DNA of 64,000 nucleotides, from the NCBI GenBank assembly GCA_017935505.1, contig JAGBHM010000014.1, forward strand, positions 1 through 64,000. The letters are read 5' to 3'. The stretch's first letter is position 1; every line of letters starts with the position of its first letter. The DNA comes from Bacteroidales bacterium. Lineage in GTDB: Bacteria; Bacteroidota; Bacteroidia; Bacteroidales; UBA932. The translations under genes and the position numbers were made by a program. The notes beneath the pieces are model-generated. The model did no database searches. It saw only the letters and a list, made by a program, of their open reading frames with translations, and was not told the DNA's origin. Positions 26,354-35,711 of this stretch are shown here, piece after piece.

Positions 26354-27154
26354 ATGAAAGTTAATGATACTTTTAAATATATTGATACTCATGTACATCT
26401 GTATGATGAGGCATTTGATTGTGATTTTGAGGAGACACTGCAGAGAATCAAGGATGCCGGAGTGGGGTACTGCATTTTTCCTGCAATAGACAGGGAGAAT
26501 TATGAGCGTCAGACTGAGTGTGCAAAAAAATGCGGAGGCTTTGCTTTTGAGGCAATTGGGCTGCACCCTACATCTGTCGGGGCTAACTGGAAGGAGGAGC
26601 TGGATTTTGTAAAAGAGAGGCTGGAGGCCGGAAAGGGCACCTATGTAGCTGTGGGTGAAATTGGCCTGGACGGCTATTGGAGCCGTGAATTTATGGAAGA
26701 GCAGAAAATTGCATTCAGAGAGCAACTGCTTTGGGCAAAGGAATATGGACTGCCTGTAATTGTTCATGTAAGGGATGCAATTGAAGAGGTCTTTGAGGTG
26801 CTGGATTCAATGGGGGCCTCTGATGTGAAGGGGGTTTTTCATGCCTTTTCCGGTAGTTATGAAACATATTGCAGACTTAAGAAATATGGCGATATAAAGA
26901 TTGGTATAGGCGGAGTTGTGACATATAAAAATGCAGGTATTGCCAAAGTACTTGAGAAGATTCCTCTTGAAGATGTGCTGCTTGAGACTGATGCCCCTTG
27001 GCTCACTCCTGTGCCCTACAGGGGAAAGAGGAATGAGAGCACATATCTGGAGGTGATTGCTGCAAAAATTGCCCAGATAAAGGGGTGTACAATAGAGGAG
27101 GTTGCAAAGATTACAACAGAAAATGCAATGGTGCTGTTTGGCATCGGAAAATGA
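26354..27154 (+). CDS. TatD family metal-dependent hydrolase
   Basis: A 266-residue metallohydrolase with 3'-5' exonuclease/DNase activity in characterised relatives. Metal-binding motifs: DTHVHLYDE (HxH), GEIGLDGYW, IVHVRDA, HAFSGSYE and ETDAPWLTPVPYRGKRNE. Length is typical. It lies 17 bases after dprA and 30 bases before the asparaginase gene. Confidence 0.93.
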   Translation: MKVNDTFKYIDTHVHLYDEAFDCDFEETLQRIKDAGVGYCIFPAIDRENYERQTECAKKCGGFAFEAIGLHPTSVGANWKEELDFVKERLEAGKGTYVAVGEIGLDGYWSREFMEEQKIAFREQLLWAKEYGLPVIVHVRDAIEEVFEVLDSMGASDVKGVFHAFSGSYETYCRLKKYGDIKIGIGGVVTYKNAGIAKVLEKIPLEDVLLETDAPWLTPVPYRGKRNESTYLEVIAAKIAQIKGCTIEEVAKITTENAMVLFGIGK

Positions 27155-27184
27155 TGATACTTTAACACAGATAATGGAGATACT

Positions 27185-28219
27185 ATGAAGAACAGATCTA
27201 TATTGCTGATTTATACCGGAGGAACAATTGGAATGAAACAGGATCCGGATACATTGGCCCTGGTCCCGTTCAATTTTGACCAGATAGAGGAAGAGGTTCC
27301 TGAACTGAAGAAATTTGGCTGCAGGATTGATTCATATTCATTTGATCCGGTCATTGACTCTTCGGATGTGGTGCCCCAATTCTGGGTGGAGCTGGCGGAG
27401 CTGATACATAAAAACTATGACAAATATGACGGATTTGTGGTGTTGCATGGTACCGATACGATGTCATATTCAGCCTCTGCACTGAGCTTTATGCTGGAGA
27501 ATCTCGAGAAACCGGTGGTCTTTACCGGAAGCCAGTTGCCTATAGGTATGCTGCGTACAGATGGAAAGGAGAATCTCATCTCTTCAATAGAGATTGCTGC
27601 TGCAAAAAATGCCGAAGGGCATGCAATGGTTCCTGAGGTGTGCATATATTTTGAAAGCTATCTCTACAGGGGAAACCGCACTACAAAATACAATGCTGAA
27701 AATTTCAGGGCATTCCGTTCTGCAAACTATCCGGTACTGGCGGAGGTGGGAATACATATAAAGTACAATGTATCATGTATACGATATCCGGAAGTTTGGG
27801 GAAGACCTCTGGTTGTCAACAAAGAGCTTGATACCGGAGTTGCAGTGTTGAAGATATATCCAGGCATAACCGGCAATATCGTTGATGCGGTAGTGGATAC
27901 ACCTGGTATCAGAGCTGTGATCATAGAGACATTCGGTTCAGGCAATGCCCCCACCAGCAAATGGTTTGTAGACTCCATAAAAAGGGCTGTATCCAAAGGC
28001 TTGATAATACTGAATGTTACTCAATGTCAGGCAGGTAGCGTGGATATGGATGCCTATGCAACAGGGGTTGCACTAAAGAAGGTGGGAGTTGTAAGCGGGT
28101 ATGATTCAACATTCGAGGCCGCATTGTTGAAATTATTTTTTTTAATGGGACATTTTTCTGATAATGAGGATGTTAAGCTGTATTTGGGCCGTAACTTGCG
28201 AGGAGAAATATCAATATAA
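27185..28219 (+). CDS. ansA: Type I (cytoplasmic) L-asparaginase
   Basis: Hydrolyses asparagine to aspartate and ammonia. The 344-residue protein has no signal peptide; the first catalytic threonine lies in IYTGGTIGM and the second in VLHGTDTMSYSASALSF, both perfect asparaginase signatures. Length and lack of a leader point to the cytoplasmic type. Glutaminase activity cannot be excluded. Confidence 0.93.
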   Translation: MKNRSILLIYTGGTIGMKQDPDTLALVPFNFDQIEEEVPELKKFGCRIDSYSFDPVIDSSDVVPQFWVELAELIHKNYDKYDGFVVLHGTDTMSYSASALSFMLENLEKPVVFTGSQLPIGMLRTDGKENLISSIEIAAAKNAEGHAMVPEVCIYFESYLYRGNRTTKYNAENFRAFRSANYPVLAEVGIHIKYNVSCIRYPEVWGRPLVVNKELDTGVAVLKIYPGITGNIVDAVVDTPGIRAVIIETFGSGNAPTSKWFVDSIKRAVSKGLIILNVTQCQAGSVDMDAYATGVALKKVGVVSGYDSTFEAALLKLFFLMGHFSDNEDVKLYLGRNLRGEISI

Positions 28220-28326
28220 TGTCTTTATTTAAAATATTTTGCGTACCTTGCACGATATTTTATGAAGCTATAAAATACTATAACTATTTAAATACATTGT
28301 TTAATATTTTAATTACTCAAAATTTT

Positions 28327-29067
28327 ATGAAAAAAGTTTTCATGACTTTGGCAGTGTTTGGCCTTGTTGCTATTGCTGCTGATTATGCATTTGCTCAGGA
28401 TGCTGCTGCTGATTTGCTAGCAGGTCAATCAGATGTTCCAGTGTACCAACAGCTAAAAGCTAAATTTATTGAGGGTGGTGCTGGCTTTATGGGCGCAGTA
28501 TTGTTGTGTCTTATCTTCGGTTTGGCTCTTTCTATCGAGAGAATCATTTATCTTAACCTTGCTACTACCAACAACGCTAAATTGTTGGCTAAAGTTGAGG
28601 ACGCTCTTAAAAATGGTGGTGTAGAGGCTGCTAAAGAGGTTTGCCGCAATACCCGTGGTCCTGTTGCTAGCATTTTCTATCAAGGTCTTAGCCGTGCAGA
28701 TGAGGGCGTAGACGTAGTTGAGAAATCAGTTGTTTCTTATGGTGGTGTTCAGATGAGCCAGCTTGAGAGCGGTCTTTCTTGGATCCAATTGTTCATCACA
28801 ACTGCTCCTTCACTCGGATTCTTGGGTACAGTGCTCGGTATGATTGCAGCATTCGACGCTATCGAGGTTGCAGGTGATATCTCTCCTAACATTGTAGCAG
28901 GTGGTATGAAAGTTGCGTTGATTACAACCGTAGGTGGTTTGATCGTAGCTATTATCCTTCAGTTCTTCTATAACTATATCGTTTCTAAGATCGACAGCAT
29001 CGTTCTTTCAATGGAAGACGCTTCTATCTCTCTAGTTGATATGGTTGTTAAATATGCTAAAAAATAA
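28327..29067 (+). CDS. exbB: ExbB/TolQ/MotA-type proton channel protein
   Basis: Inner-membrane proton-channel subunit that energises TonB-dependent outer-membrane transport. The 246-residue protein begins with a signal-like segment (MKKVFMTLAVFGLVAIAADYAFA), then a hydrophobic segment (MGAVLLCLIFGLALSIERI) and the MotA_ExbB domain with GLSWIQLFITTAPSLGFLGTVLGMIAAF and ALITTVGGLIVAIILQFFYNY. The ATG at 28327 was chosen because the 36 upstream codons look like leader DNA. Codon use is strongly biased toward T-ending codons such as GCT and GGT, unlike neighbouring genes, suggesting high expression. A weak -7 candidate (TACCTTGC, 28244-28251) lies upstream. Confidence 0.92.
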   Translation: MKKVFMTLAVFGLVAIAADYAFAQDAAADLLAGQSDVPVYQQLKAKFIEGGAGFMGAVLLCLIFGLALSIERIIYLNLATTNNAKLLAKVEDALKNGGVEAAKEVCRNTRGPVASIFYQGLSRADEGVDVVEKSVVSYGGVQMSQLESGLSWIQLFITTAPSLGFLGTVLGMIAAFDAIEVAGDISPNIVAGGMKVALITTVGGLIVAIILQFFYNYIVSKIDSIVLSMEDASISLVDMVVKYAKK

Positions 29068-29078
29068 TTTGAAATAAA

Positions 29079-29483
29079 ATGAAATATACAAAATATATAT
29101 CAGTTTTGTTACTTGTAGTTTCTGCTATCCTTGCAGTAGTTTTCTACTCTTCAGGATATTCAGATGGCATGGTAACAACTATAATCAACTGGGCCCTTGT
29201 CCTTTCTTGCATTGCATTGGTAGGAGCAGTTCTTATGCCTCTATTCTTTAGCAACGGTAAAGGCAAAAAAGGCATGTTGGTTAAAGTAGGTTTTATCGCA
29301 GTTCTTTGCGTTGTTTCATACTTGTTTGCAACAGGTGATCCTGTTGAGGGTTCAAGAATTGAGGCAACTGAATCTGCATGGAAATACACTGATGCCGGTT
29401 TGATCCTAACAGGTCTGTTGTTTGTGATTGCTGTATTGTCAATCCTCTTCGGCTCAGTTATAAGTAACCTTAGAAATAAATAA
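29079..29483 (+). CDS. Small integral membrane protein of the exb operon
   Basis: A 134-residue protein with four predicted membrane segments (about 7-25, 35-55, 68-85 and 103-125) and short loops. I recognise no named family. It sits 11 bases after exbB and 27 bases before exbD on the same strand, so it is almost certainly part of the same operon and presumably acts with the ExbB/ExbD complex; that is inference from position only. Confidence 0.8.
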   Translation: MKYTKYISVLLLVVSAILAVVFYSSGYSDGMVTTIINWALVLSCIALVGAVLMPLFFSNGKGKKGMLVKVGFIAVLCVVSYLFATGDPVEGSRIEATESAWKYTDAGLILTGLLFVIAVLSILFGSVISNLRNK

Positions 29484-29510
29484 GAATTCAGATATAACAC
29501 AATTTAGATT

Positions 29511-30095
29511 ATGGCAATAAAAAGAAAAGCAGAAGGTATCAATGCCTCATCGTCGGCCGATATCGCTTTCTTGCTACTAATCTTCTGGTTGACTACAACA
29601 ACAATGAATTCCGATAAAGGTCTTCAGCGTCGTCTTCCTCCTATGCCTGATGAAAATCAGCAGCAAGAGGATGTTAAAGTTAACCGCAGAAATATCATCC
29701 AGGTGAAGATCAACTCTAACGATAGAATTATCGCAGGAGGTCAGATTATGGAGATTTCTGAGATTAAAGACAAGATTGTTGAGTTCGTTACCAATCCTAT
29801 GAATCTTGAGACTCTTCCTGAGAAGGAGATGAAAGAGATTGAGGGATTTGGCCAGTACGCGGTTTCTAAAGGTGTTGTATCATTGCAGAATGACCGTGGA
29901 ACAAGTTACAATGCTTATCTCCAGGTTCAGAATGAGCTGGTAAAAGCATTCAATGAGATCCGTGATGATTTTGCAGTGAAGAATTATGGCAAGAAATACA
30001 ATGCGTTGGATGAAGACAAACAGAAAATTATCCGTGAAGCTATTCCGCAAAGTATTTCAGAGGCCGAGCCTAAAGATATTGGTAAACGTAGATAA
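29511..30095 (+). CDS. exbD: ExbD/TolR family protein (first copy)
   Basis: Energy-transduction partner of ExbB with one membrane helix and a periplasmic domain. In this 194-residue protein the helix is SSADIAFLLLIFWLTTTTM (about 14-33) and includes the conserved Asp of the proton path. The periplasmic part is longer than in E. coli ExbD (141 residues) with an insert of about 60 residues (KDKIVEFVTNPMNLETLPEK onward). Confidence 0.9.
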   Translation: MAIKRKAEGINASSSADIAFLLLIFWLTTTTMNSDKGLQRRLPPMPDENQQQEDVKVNRRNIIQVKINSNDRIIAGGQIMEISEIKDKIVEFVTNPMNLETLPEKEMKEIEGFGQYAVSKGVVSLQNDRGTSYNAYLQVQNELVKAFNEIRDDFAVKNYGKKYNALDEDKQKIIREAIPQSISEAEPKDIGKRR

Positions 30096-30112
30096 TTAGG
30101 AGGATATAGAAT

Positions 30113-30580
30113 ATGGCAAAATTTAACAGAGGTGGCAAAAAAGAGGTTCCACCATTGGCAACCACATCTCTTCCTGATATCGTATTTATGTTGCTGTTCT
30201 TCTTTATGGCAACAACACAGTTGAGAGAAGAGACTGCGCTTGTAACAGTAAAACTTCCACAAGCATCAGAGATAGCTAAATTGGAAAGGAAAGACCTTGC
30301 GTCTTATATCAATATTGGTTCTCCTGTTCTTTCAAAACAGGCGGAGTATGGTACAGATGCCCGTATTCAGTTGAATGACTCATTCAAAACAACTGATGAC
30401 ATCAGAGACTTCGTAGCTGCAGAGCGTGAAAATCTGAGCGAGGCTGACAGAACATTCATGACAGTTGTTATCAAAGCTGACGAGAATGTACGTATGGGTA
30501 TCATTACCGATGTTAAGCAGGAGTTGAGACGTTGTTCTGCCCTTAAAATTATGTATGCTGCGAGCCAGGCAAGCAAATAG
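30113..30580 (+). CDS. exbD: ExbD/TolR family protein (second copy)
   Basis: A 155-residue ExbD paralogue. The membrane helix TSLPDIVFMLLFFFMATTQL contains the same critical Asp, and the periplasmic domain ends with GIITDVKQELRRCSALKIMY, the usual ExbD/TolR end. It is encoded 17 bases after the first exbD and preceded by AGGAGG, an unusually clear Shine-Dalgarno sequence for this phylum. A terminator follows. Confidence 0.9.
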   Translation: MAKFNRGGKKEVPPLATTSLPDIVFMLLFFFMATTQLREETALVTVKLPQASEIAKLERKDLASYINIGSPVLSKQAEYGTDARIQLNDSFKTTDDIRDFVAAERENLSEADRTFMTVVIKADENVRMGIITDVKQELRRCSALKIMYAASQASK

Positions 30581-30610
30581 CCAAAGCAAATCAGCATATG
30601 ATCTCAAAAT

Positions 30611-30643
30611 AGAGGTAGCCTGTAAAAGGTTACCTCTTTTTTT
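30611..30643 (+). terminator. Terminator of the exb operon
   Basis: AGAGGTAGCC (30611-30620) pairs with GGTTACCTCT (30628-30637) around a 7-base loop and is followed by a run of T to 30643. The bases immediately after (TATCTTTA, 30645-30652) resemble a -7 element for the next gene. Confidence 0.85.
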
Positions 30644-30644
30644 G

Positions 30645-30652
30645 TATCTTTA
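30645..30652 (+). promoter_or_regulatory. Possible -7 promoter element for the hydrolase cluster
   Basis: TATCTTTA matches TAnnTTTG in 7 of 8 positions counting the two free ones; it lies 39 bases before the alkaline phosphatase ATG, just after the exb terminator. Confidence 0.35.
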
Positions 30653-30691
30653 TGCCCCGTTTTATAGAGTACAATTAATATTAATGATATT

Positions 30692-31924
30692 ATGGAAAGA
30701 ATGAGACCAAGGATTTTGCCGCTATTGTTGGCAACCCTATTTGTATTTTCATCATGTTGCAGAACTTCAGAGAAAAAAGCCAAGTATGTTTTCTATTTTA
30801 TTGGAGACGGTATGGGATTCTCCCATATTGCACTTGCTGAGGCTTATAATGCAGCCAAAGATGGCAAGATAGGAAGTGAACCGTTATGTTTTACCCAATT
30901 CCCGGTAATGGGTATGGCAACATCATATTCTGCAAGCAATATGATTACCTGCTCTTCTGCAGCCGGTACAGCCTTGTCTACGGGATTCAAGACAAATAAC
31001 GGAATGTTGGGTGTGGCTCCAGATACAACAGAGCTGGAGAGCATAGCTTATAAAATACACGATGCCGGCTATAAGGTGGGCATCATGACCTCAGTAACAA
31101 TTGACCATGCAACCCCAGGAGCATTTTATGCAAACTCAGCTGCCCGCAGCGACTATTACGCCATAGCTGCCCAGCTCCCTGAGAGTGGTTTCGAGTTCTT
31201 CGGAGGTGGCGGATTCCAGGGCTTGAAGAAAGAGGATGACAGAAAACCTATTTATGAAATAGTTGCTGAGAATGGTTATGAAGTGGCTTTTGGCAAAGAG
31301 GAGTATGAGGCCAAAAAAGAGAGCGCAGAGAAAATAATCTATTTCCAGAACAAGGAGAGGGCTGCAGAGGTGCTTCCATATGCATTATTGAGAGGGGAAG
31401 ACGATCTCAGCCTTGCGGATGTTGTGGCCGAGGCAATAGAGTTTCTGGATAATGACAAAGGATTCTTCATAATGGCAGAAGGTGGACAAATTGACTGGGC
31501 TGCCCATGCAAATGATATCACAAATACAATTCATGAAACAATTGATTTTGACGAAGCTATCCAGGTTGCATATGAATTTTATCTGAAACATCCGGATGAG
31601 ACCCTGATAGTTGTCACTGCTGACCATGAAACTGGCGGCGTTACATTGGGTCGCACAAAGGGATATACATTTGATTTGTCATTGGTTCCAGAGAAGGCTT
31701 TGTCGGCAAAAACTGATTCAGAAAAGAGTGTGGAGAACTATATGCAGCAGTATCCTGCTGATTCCCTCTCAAAGGCTGCAAAAATCGGTTGGACCACAAG
31801 TTCGCACACAGGTGGTGCAATTCCTGTTTTTGCGATAGGCGCAGGCAGCAGCCGTTTTGCCGGAAGAGCAGACAATACCGATATTCCAAAGAGAATAATA
31901 TCGGCAATGGGTATTGAATGGTAG
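30692..31924 (+). CDS. Exported alkaline phosphatase
   Basis: A 410-residue secreted phosphomonoesterase, probably a lipoprotein (signal MERMRPRILPLLLATLFVFSS then Cys). Metal and active-site motifs of the PhoA family are present: YFIGDGMGFSHIALAEAY, the nucleophile segment ITCSSAAGTALSTG, IDHATPGAFYA, GQIDWAAHAND, TADHETGG and SSHTGGAIPVFAIG. The residue before the nucleophile Ser is Ser/Cys (TCSSA) in place of the Asp of TDSA in E. coli PhoA. It heads three consecutive exported hydrolases. 21 bases separate it from the next gene. Confidence 0.9.
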   Translation: MERMRPRILPLLLATLFVFSSCCRTSEKKAKYVFYFIGDGMGFSHIALAEAYNAAKDGKIGSEPLCFTQFPVMGMATSYSASNMITCSSAAGTALSTGFKTNNGMLGVAPDTTELESIAYKIHDAGYKVGIMTSVTIDHATPGAFYANSAARSDYYAIAAQLPESGFEFFGGGGFQGLKKEDDRKPIYEIVAENGYEVAFGKEEYEAKKESAEKIIYFQNKERAAEVLPYALLRGEDDLSLADVVAEAIEFLDNDKGFFIMAEGGQIDWAAHANDITNTIHETIDFDEAIQVAYEFYLKHPDETLIVVTADHETGGVTLGRTKGYTFDLSLVPEKALSAKTDSEKSVENYMQQYPADSLSKAAKIGWTTSSHTGGAIPVFAIGAGSSRFAGRADNTDIPKRIISAMGIEW

Positions 31925-31945
31925 TGTAAAATTCAAATAAAGAAT

Positions 31946-33484
31946 ATGAAGAGATTCAAGCTGTTTACAATAATTTTCACACTGTTTGTACTCTCTGTCA
32001 ATTGTGCAGGATGCAAACAGACTGGCGAACTTACAAAATATGAGTTTCGTGGGGCGTGGCTTCATGTAGTTGGCAACAAGACTATAGCAACTATGGATAT
32101 GCAGCAGATACAGCAGTGGTTTCTGCATGCTCTGGATTCTCTCCAGATGACCGGTTGTAATGCTGTGATTTTCCAGGTAAGGCCAACTGCAGATGCATTT
32201 TATAAATCTGATATAGAGCCTTGGAGCCGATATCTTACCGGTGTGCAGGGAAAGGCTCCGGAACCATTTTGGGATCCTCTCCAATTTATGATTGAGGAGA
32301 GCCACAAAAGAGGCATGGAGCTTCATGCATGGTGCAATCCTTACAGGGTTACATTGGAGGAGAGCGACACATTGTGTGCCGACCATCTTTATTTCAAGAA
32401 CCCTGAAATTTTTGTAAAACATGGCAAGCAGCTCTATTTTAATCCTTGTGAACCTGCATCAAGGGCGCATACTGTAAAGGTTATATCAGATATAGTTTCG
32501 CGTTATGATATTGATGCCATCCATTTTGATGACTATTTCTATCCATATCCTATTGAGGGAGAGGAGTTTGATGATCAGGCTGCCTATGAGAAGTATGGTG
32601 CGGAGCACGGATTTACAGGCGAACAGATGAAGGGAGACTGGCGCAGATATAATGTAACTCTGCTCATCAAAGAGTTGAATCAGGCAATAAAGTCAATCAA
32701 GCCTTGGGTGAGATTTGGTATAAGCCCGTTCGGCATACACAGGAACAAGAAGGATACCCCTGATGGTAGTGGAAGCGAAACAAACGGTTTGTCGAATTAT
32801 GAACAGTTGTTTGCAGATGTCCCTCTTTGGGTAGAAAAGGGATATATCGATTATAATGTTCCGCAGCTGTATTGGAAAATAGGCCATGAAAGAGCAGATT
32901 ATGAGACTCTTATCAAATGGTGGAACAATAATACAGCAAAGGGGCATCTCTATATAGGGCAGAGCATATCAACATTCAAGGAGCCTGATCTGGAGAATCC
33001 TCAGACCACCCAGATGGCAAGGAAGATGGAATTGGTAAGGACTCTTCCGAATGTCCATGGAAATGTATGGTGGCCAGGATGGTCGATAATGAGGAATTCA
33101 TTCAATATTTCCGACAGCCTTATGGTACGTCACCAGAAATACCATGCGCTTGTACCTGCATACAAATGGATTGATTCAAATGCTCCTGCCGCAGTTGCCG
33201 ACATTGCCAAGGATGGACGTGTGATGAGATGGAGCCAGGTTGCCAAAGATGCGGCAGATCCGATGCAACAGGCTCTCTTCTATGTAGTTTACTGCTTCCC
33301 AGACGGTGTTGATGCAAATAAGAAGAATATGGGCAATCCTGCATATATAAAGAAAATTACCGACAAATGTGAGTACAATGTAATTGAGGAGAATCCTTCT
33401 CACGGTGCAGGATGCAAATATTTTGTTACAGTGGTTGACCGCTGCTGGAACGAGAGTGCTCCATCGAAAATATTATGGTATTGA
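31946..33484 (+). CDS. GHL10 (DUF187) family exported glycosyl hydrolase
   Basis: A 512-residue protein with a lipoprotein-like signal (MKRFKLFTIIFTLFVLSVNC then AGCK). The TIM-barrel part begins EFRGAWLHVVGN and holds CNAVIFQVRPTADAFY, LHAWCNPYRVT, AIHFDDYFYPYP (probable acidic catalytic residues) and RFGISPFGIHR, which is the GHL10/YngK-like pattern. Relatives are thought to act on glycans of cell walls, without a firmly assigned substrate. It lies 21 bases after the phosphatase and 23 before the SGNH hydrolase. Confidence 0.85.
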   Translation: MKRFKLFTIIFTLFVLSVNCAGCKQTGELTKYEFRGAWLHVVGNKTIATMDMQQIQQWFLHALDSLQMTGCNAVIFQVRPTADAFYKSDIEPWSRYLTGVQGKAPEPFWDPLQFMIEESHKRGMELHAWCNPYRVTLEESDTLCADHLYFKNPEIFVKHGKQLYFNPCEPASRAHTVKVISDIVSRYDIDAIHFDDYFYPYPIEGEEFDDQAAYEKYGAEHGFTGEQMKGDWRRYNVTLLIKELNQAIKSIKPWVRFGISPFGIHRNKKDTPDGSGSETNGLSNYEQLFADVPLWVEKGYIDYNVPQLYWKIGHERADYETLIKWWNNNTAKGHLYIGQSISTFKEPDLENPQTTQMARKMELVRTLPNVHGNVWWPGWSIMRNSFNISDSLMVRHQKYHALVPAYKWIDSNAPAAVADIAKDGRVMRWSQVAKDAADPMQQALFYVVYCFPDGVDANKKNMGNPAYIKKITDKCEYNVIEENPSHGAGCKYFVTVVDRCWNESAPSKILWY

Positions 33485-33507
33485 TTTGGTGATATAATTG
33501 ATAGAAG

Positions 33508-34200
33508 ATGATGAAAAAGATCTTGTTATTTATTTTGAGTGCAATTGTGGCAACATCTGTATATGCCCAGGAGAAGAAATATTCAGATCACTATTATAAA
33601 CGTTATGCGGAGTTTGAACAGGAGGCTCCCATAACTGAAGGTGATATTGTGTTGTTGGGCGACAGCCTTACCGAAGGTGGAGACTGGAGCACCTATTTCC
33701 CTAAAACCCAAGCCAAACTTGGCAAAAAAGGTGGTGCAATACGCAACAGAGGCATTGTGGGGGATACCGCAGAGGGCATTTATGACAGACTCGACCAGAT
33801 TATTCCCGGCAAACCATACAAGCTTTTCTTCCTCTGCGGAGCGAATGATGTAAGCCATAATCTCTCTGTGGATACTATTGTTGCACGCATCGAAAAAGTA
33901 TTATGCAAAATAAAGGAGGAGTGTCCCAAAACCAAACTCTATCTGCAGAGTATGCTTCCATTCAATGAGAGCTTCAAAAGATACAGGAAACTCGACGGCA
34001 AAACATATATGGTGGCTCTGATAAATGCAGAGCTGGAGAGAGTTGCAAAGAGGCATAAAATCAAATTCATCAACCTGCATCCGCTCTTTCTTGAGGAGGG
34101 AACAGAGAGCATGAATCCTGAAATAAGCCCGGATGGACTGCATCTTAAAAAAGAGGGTTATGCCATCTGGAGCAATGCTATACGCAAATATGTAAAATAA
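33508..34200 (+). CDS. SGNH/GDSL hydrolase, exported
   Basis: A 230-residue secreted esterase-like protein: signal MMKKILLFILSAIVATSVYAQ, block I GDSLTEGG with the nucleophile Ser, block III GANDVSHN with the Asn, and block V SPDGLHL with Asp and His. The family includes lysophospholipases, acetylhydrolases and polysaccharide deacetylases. It shares the hydrolase cluster with the two genes upstream. Confidence 0.9.
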   Translation: MMKKILLFILSAIVATSVYAQEKKYSDHYYKRYAEFEQEAPITEGDIVLLGDSLTEGGDWSTYFPKTQAKLGKKGGAIRNRGIVGDTAEGIYDRLDQIIPGKPYKLFFLCGANDVSHNLSVDTIVARIEKVLCKIKEECPKTKLYLQSMLPFNESFKRYRKLDGKTYMVALINAELERVAKRHKIKFINLHPLFLEEGTESMNPEISPDGLHLKKEGYAIWSNAIRKYVK

Positions 34201-34212
34201 ACAGTTGCAGAG

Positions 34213-34243
34213 TTGTTAAATAATACTCTTCTTTGTAATTTTG
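34213..34243 (+). promoter_or_regulatory. Promoter of asnS (-33 TTG, -7 TAATTTTG)
   Basis: TTG at 34213-34215, 20 bases, then TAATTTTG at 34236-34243; matches the Bacteroidota consensus. About 36 bases to the asnS ATG. Confidence 0.55.
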
Positions 34244-34278
34244 CAAGCTGCGAATCAATAATTTTAGATATATAAACT

Positions 34279-35673
34279 ATGAGCGAGATCAAAAGACAAA
34301 TGGTATCCCATTTACTGAAAGAGGCTCCAGGAAATGAAGTCTTGGCTAAAGGTTGGGTAAGAACAAAAAGAGGAAATAAGAATGTTGCTTTTATAGCATT
34401 GAATGACGGTTCTTCAGTAAATAATATACAAGTAGTTTGTGATACCAATAATTTCTCAGAAGAATTATTGAAAGATATAACAACCGGCGCATGTATTGCC
34501 GTAAAAGGTACTTTGGTTGAGTCTTTGGGCAAAGGCCAGAGCGTTGAGATACAAGCTAAAGAGATTGAGGTTTATGGCAAGGCCGATCCAGAGGTCTATC
34601 CTTTGCAGAAAAAGGGACACAGTATGGAGTTCCTGCGTGAGATTGCCCATTTGAGACCTCGTACAAATACATTCGGATGTGTTTTGAGAATCAGGCATGC
34701 AATGGCATATGCAATTCATAACTACTTCAACTCAAAAGGATTCTTCTATCTTCATACACCGCTTATCACAGCTTCTGACTGCGAGGGTGCGGGTGCGATG
34801 TTCCAGGTAACAACAATGGATTTGAACAATGTTCCTAAGAATGAGGAGGGTGGAGTTGATTTTACTCAAGATTTCTTTGGAAGACAGACCTCACTCACAG
34901 TGAGCGGTCAGTTGGAAGGTGAGCTTGGTGCAATGGCACTTGGAAACATCTACACATTCGGCCCTACATTCCGCGCCGAAAATTCAAACACTCCACGCCA
35001 CTTGGCAGAGTTCTGGATGGTAGAGCCTGAGGTTGCATTCAATGACATCACAGACAATATGGACCTTGCTGAGGATTTCATCAAATATCTTGTGAAATAT
35101 GCTCTCGACAACTGTATGGATGACCTCAAGTTCCTTAATGATATGTTTGACAAGGAGCTCATCGCACGTCTGCAGAGCGTAATTGATACAGAGTTTGTGC
35201 GTCTTACTTATACAGAGGGTGTCAAAATCCTTGAAGAGAGCGGCCAGAAATTTGAGTATCCTGTGGGCTGGGGCATAGATCTTCAGAGTGAGCATGAGAG
35301 ATATCTGGTTGAGAAACATTTCAAGAAACCTGTTATCCTTACAGACTACCCTAAAGATATCAAGGCCTTCTACATGAAACAGAATGAAGATGGCAAGACT
35401 GTCCGTGCAATGGATGTGCTCTTCCCTAAGATTGGCGAGATTATCGGAGGTTCTGAGAGAGAGGCGAGCCTTGAGAAACTTGCGGCAAGAATTGCCGAGC
35501 TCAATATGGATACCCGCAATTTGTGGTGGTATCTCGATACCCGTCGTTTCGGAACAGCACCTCACAGTGGTTTCGGCCTCGGATTTGAGCGTCTGCTGCT
35601 CTTTGTGACAGGAATGGCAAACATCCGTGATGTGATTCCATTCCCTCGTACACCTAAATCTGCAGATTTTTAG
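34279..35673 (+). CDS. asnS: Asparaginyl-tRNA synthetase
   Basis: Class II aminoacyl-tRNA synthetase that charges tRNA-Asn. The 464-residue protein has the N-terminal OB-fold ([20 protein letters not shown]), motif 2 in [26 protein letters not shown] and motif 3 in [22 protein letters not shown] sequence ([14 protein letters not shown]). The [19 protein letters not shown] loop ([13 protein letters not shown]) is characteristic of the asparagine enzyme against aspartyl-tRNA synthetase. Direct charging of tRNA-Asn removes the need for the GatCAB route for Asn. Confidence 0.97.
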   Translation: MSEIKRQMVSHLLKEAPGNEVLAKGWVRTKRGNKNVAFIALNDGSSVNNIQVVCDTNNFSEELLKDITTGACIAVKGTLVESLGKGQSVEIQAKEIEVYGKADPEVYPLQKKGHSMEFLREIAHLRPRTNTFGCVLRIRHAMAYAIHNYFNSKGFFYLHTPLITASDCEGAGAMFQVTTMDLNNVPKNEEGGVDFTQDFFGRQTSLTVSGQLEGELGAMALGNIYTFGPTFRAENSNTPRHLAEFWMVEPEVAFNDITDNMDLAEDFIKYLVKYALDNCMDDLKFLNDMFDKELIARLQSVIDTEFVRLTYTEGVKILEESGQKFEYPVGWGIDLQSEHERYLVEKHFKKPVILTDYPKDIKAFYMKQNEDGKTVRAMDVLFPKIGEIIGGSEREASLEKLAARIAELNMDTRNLWWYLDTRRFGTAPHSGFGLGFERLLLFVTGMANIRDVIPFPRTPKSADF

Positions 35674-35711
35674 GAATTGGAATTGACCGAAAATATAAAT
35701 AGTAACAAGAT

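Noticed and set aside
30096..30112. Shine-Dalgarno based translation as a general rule
   Set aside because: AGGAGG before the second exbD is clear, but most other genes lack such a sequence, in line with weak SD usage in this phylum.
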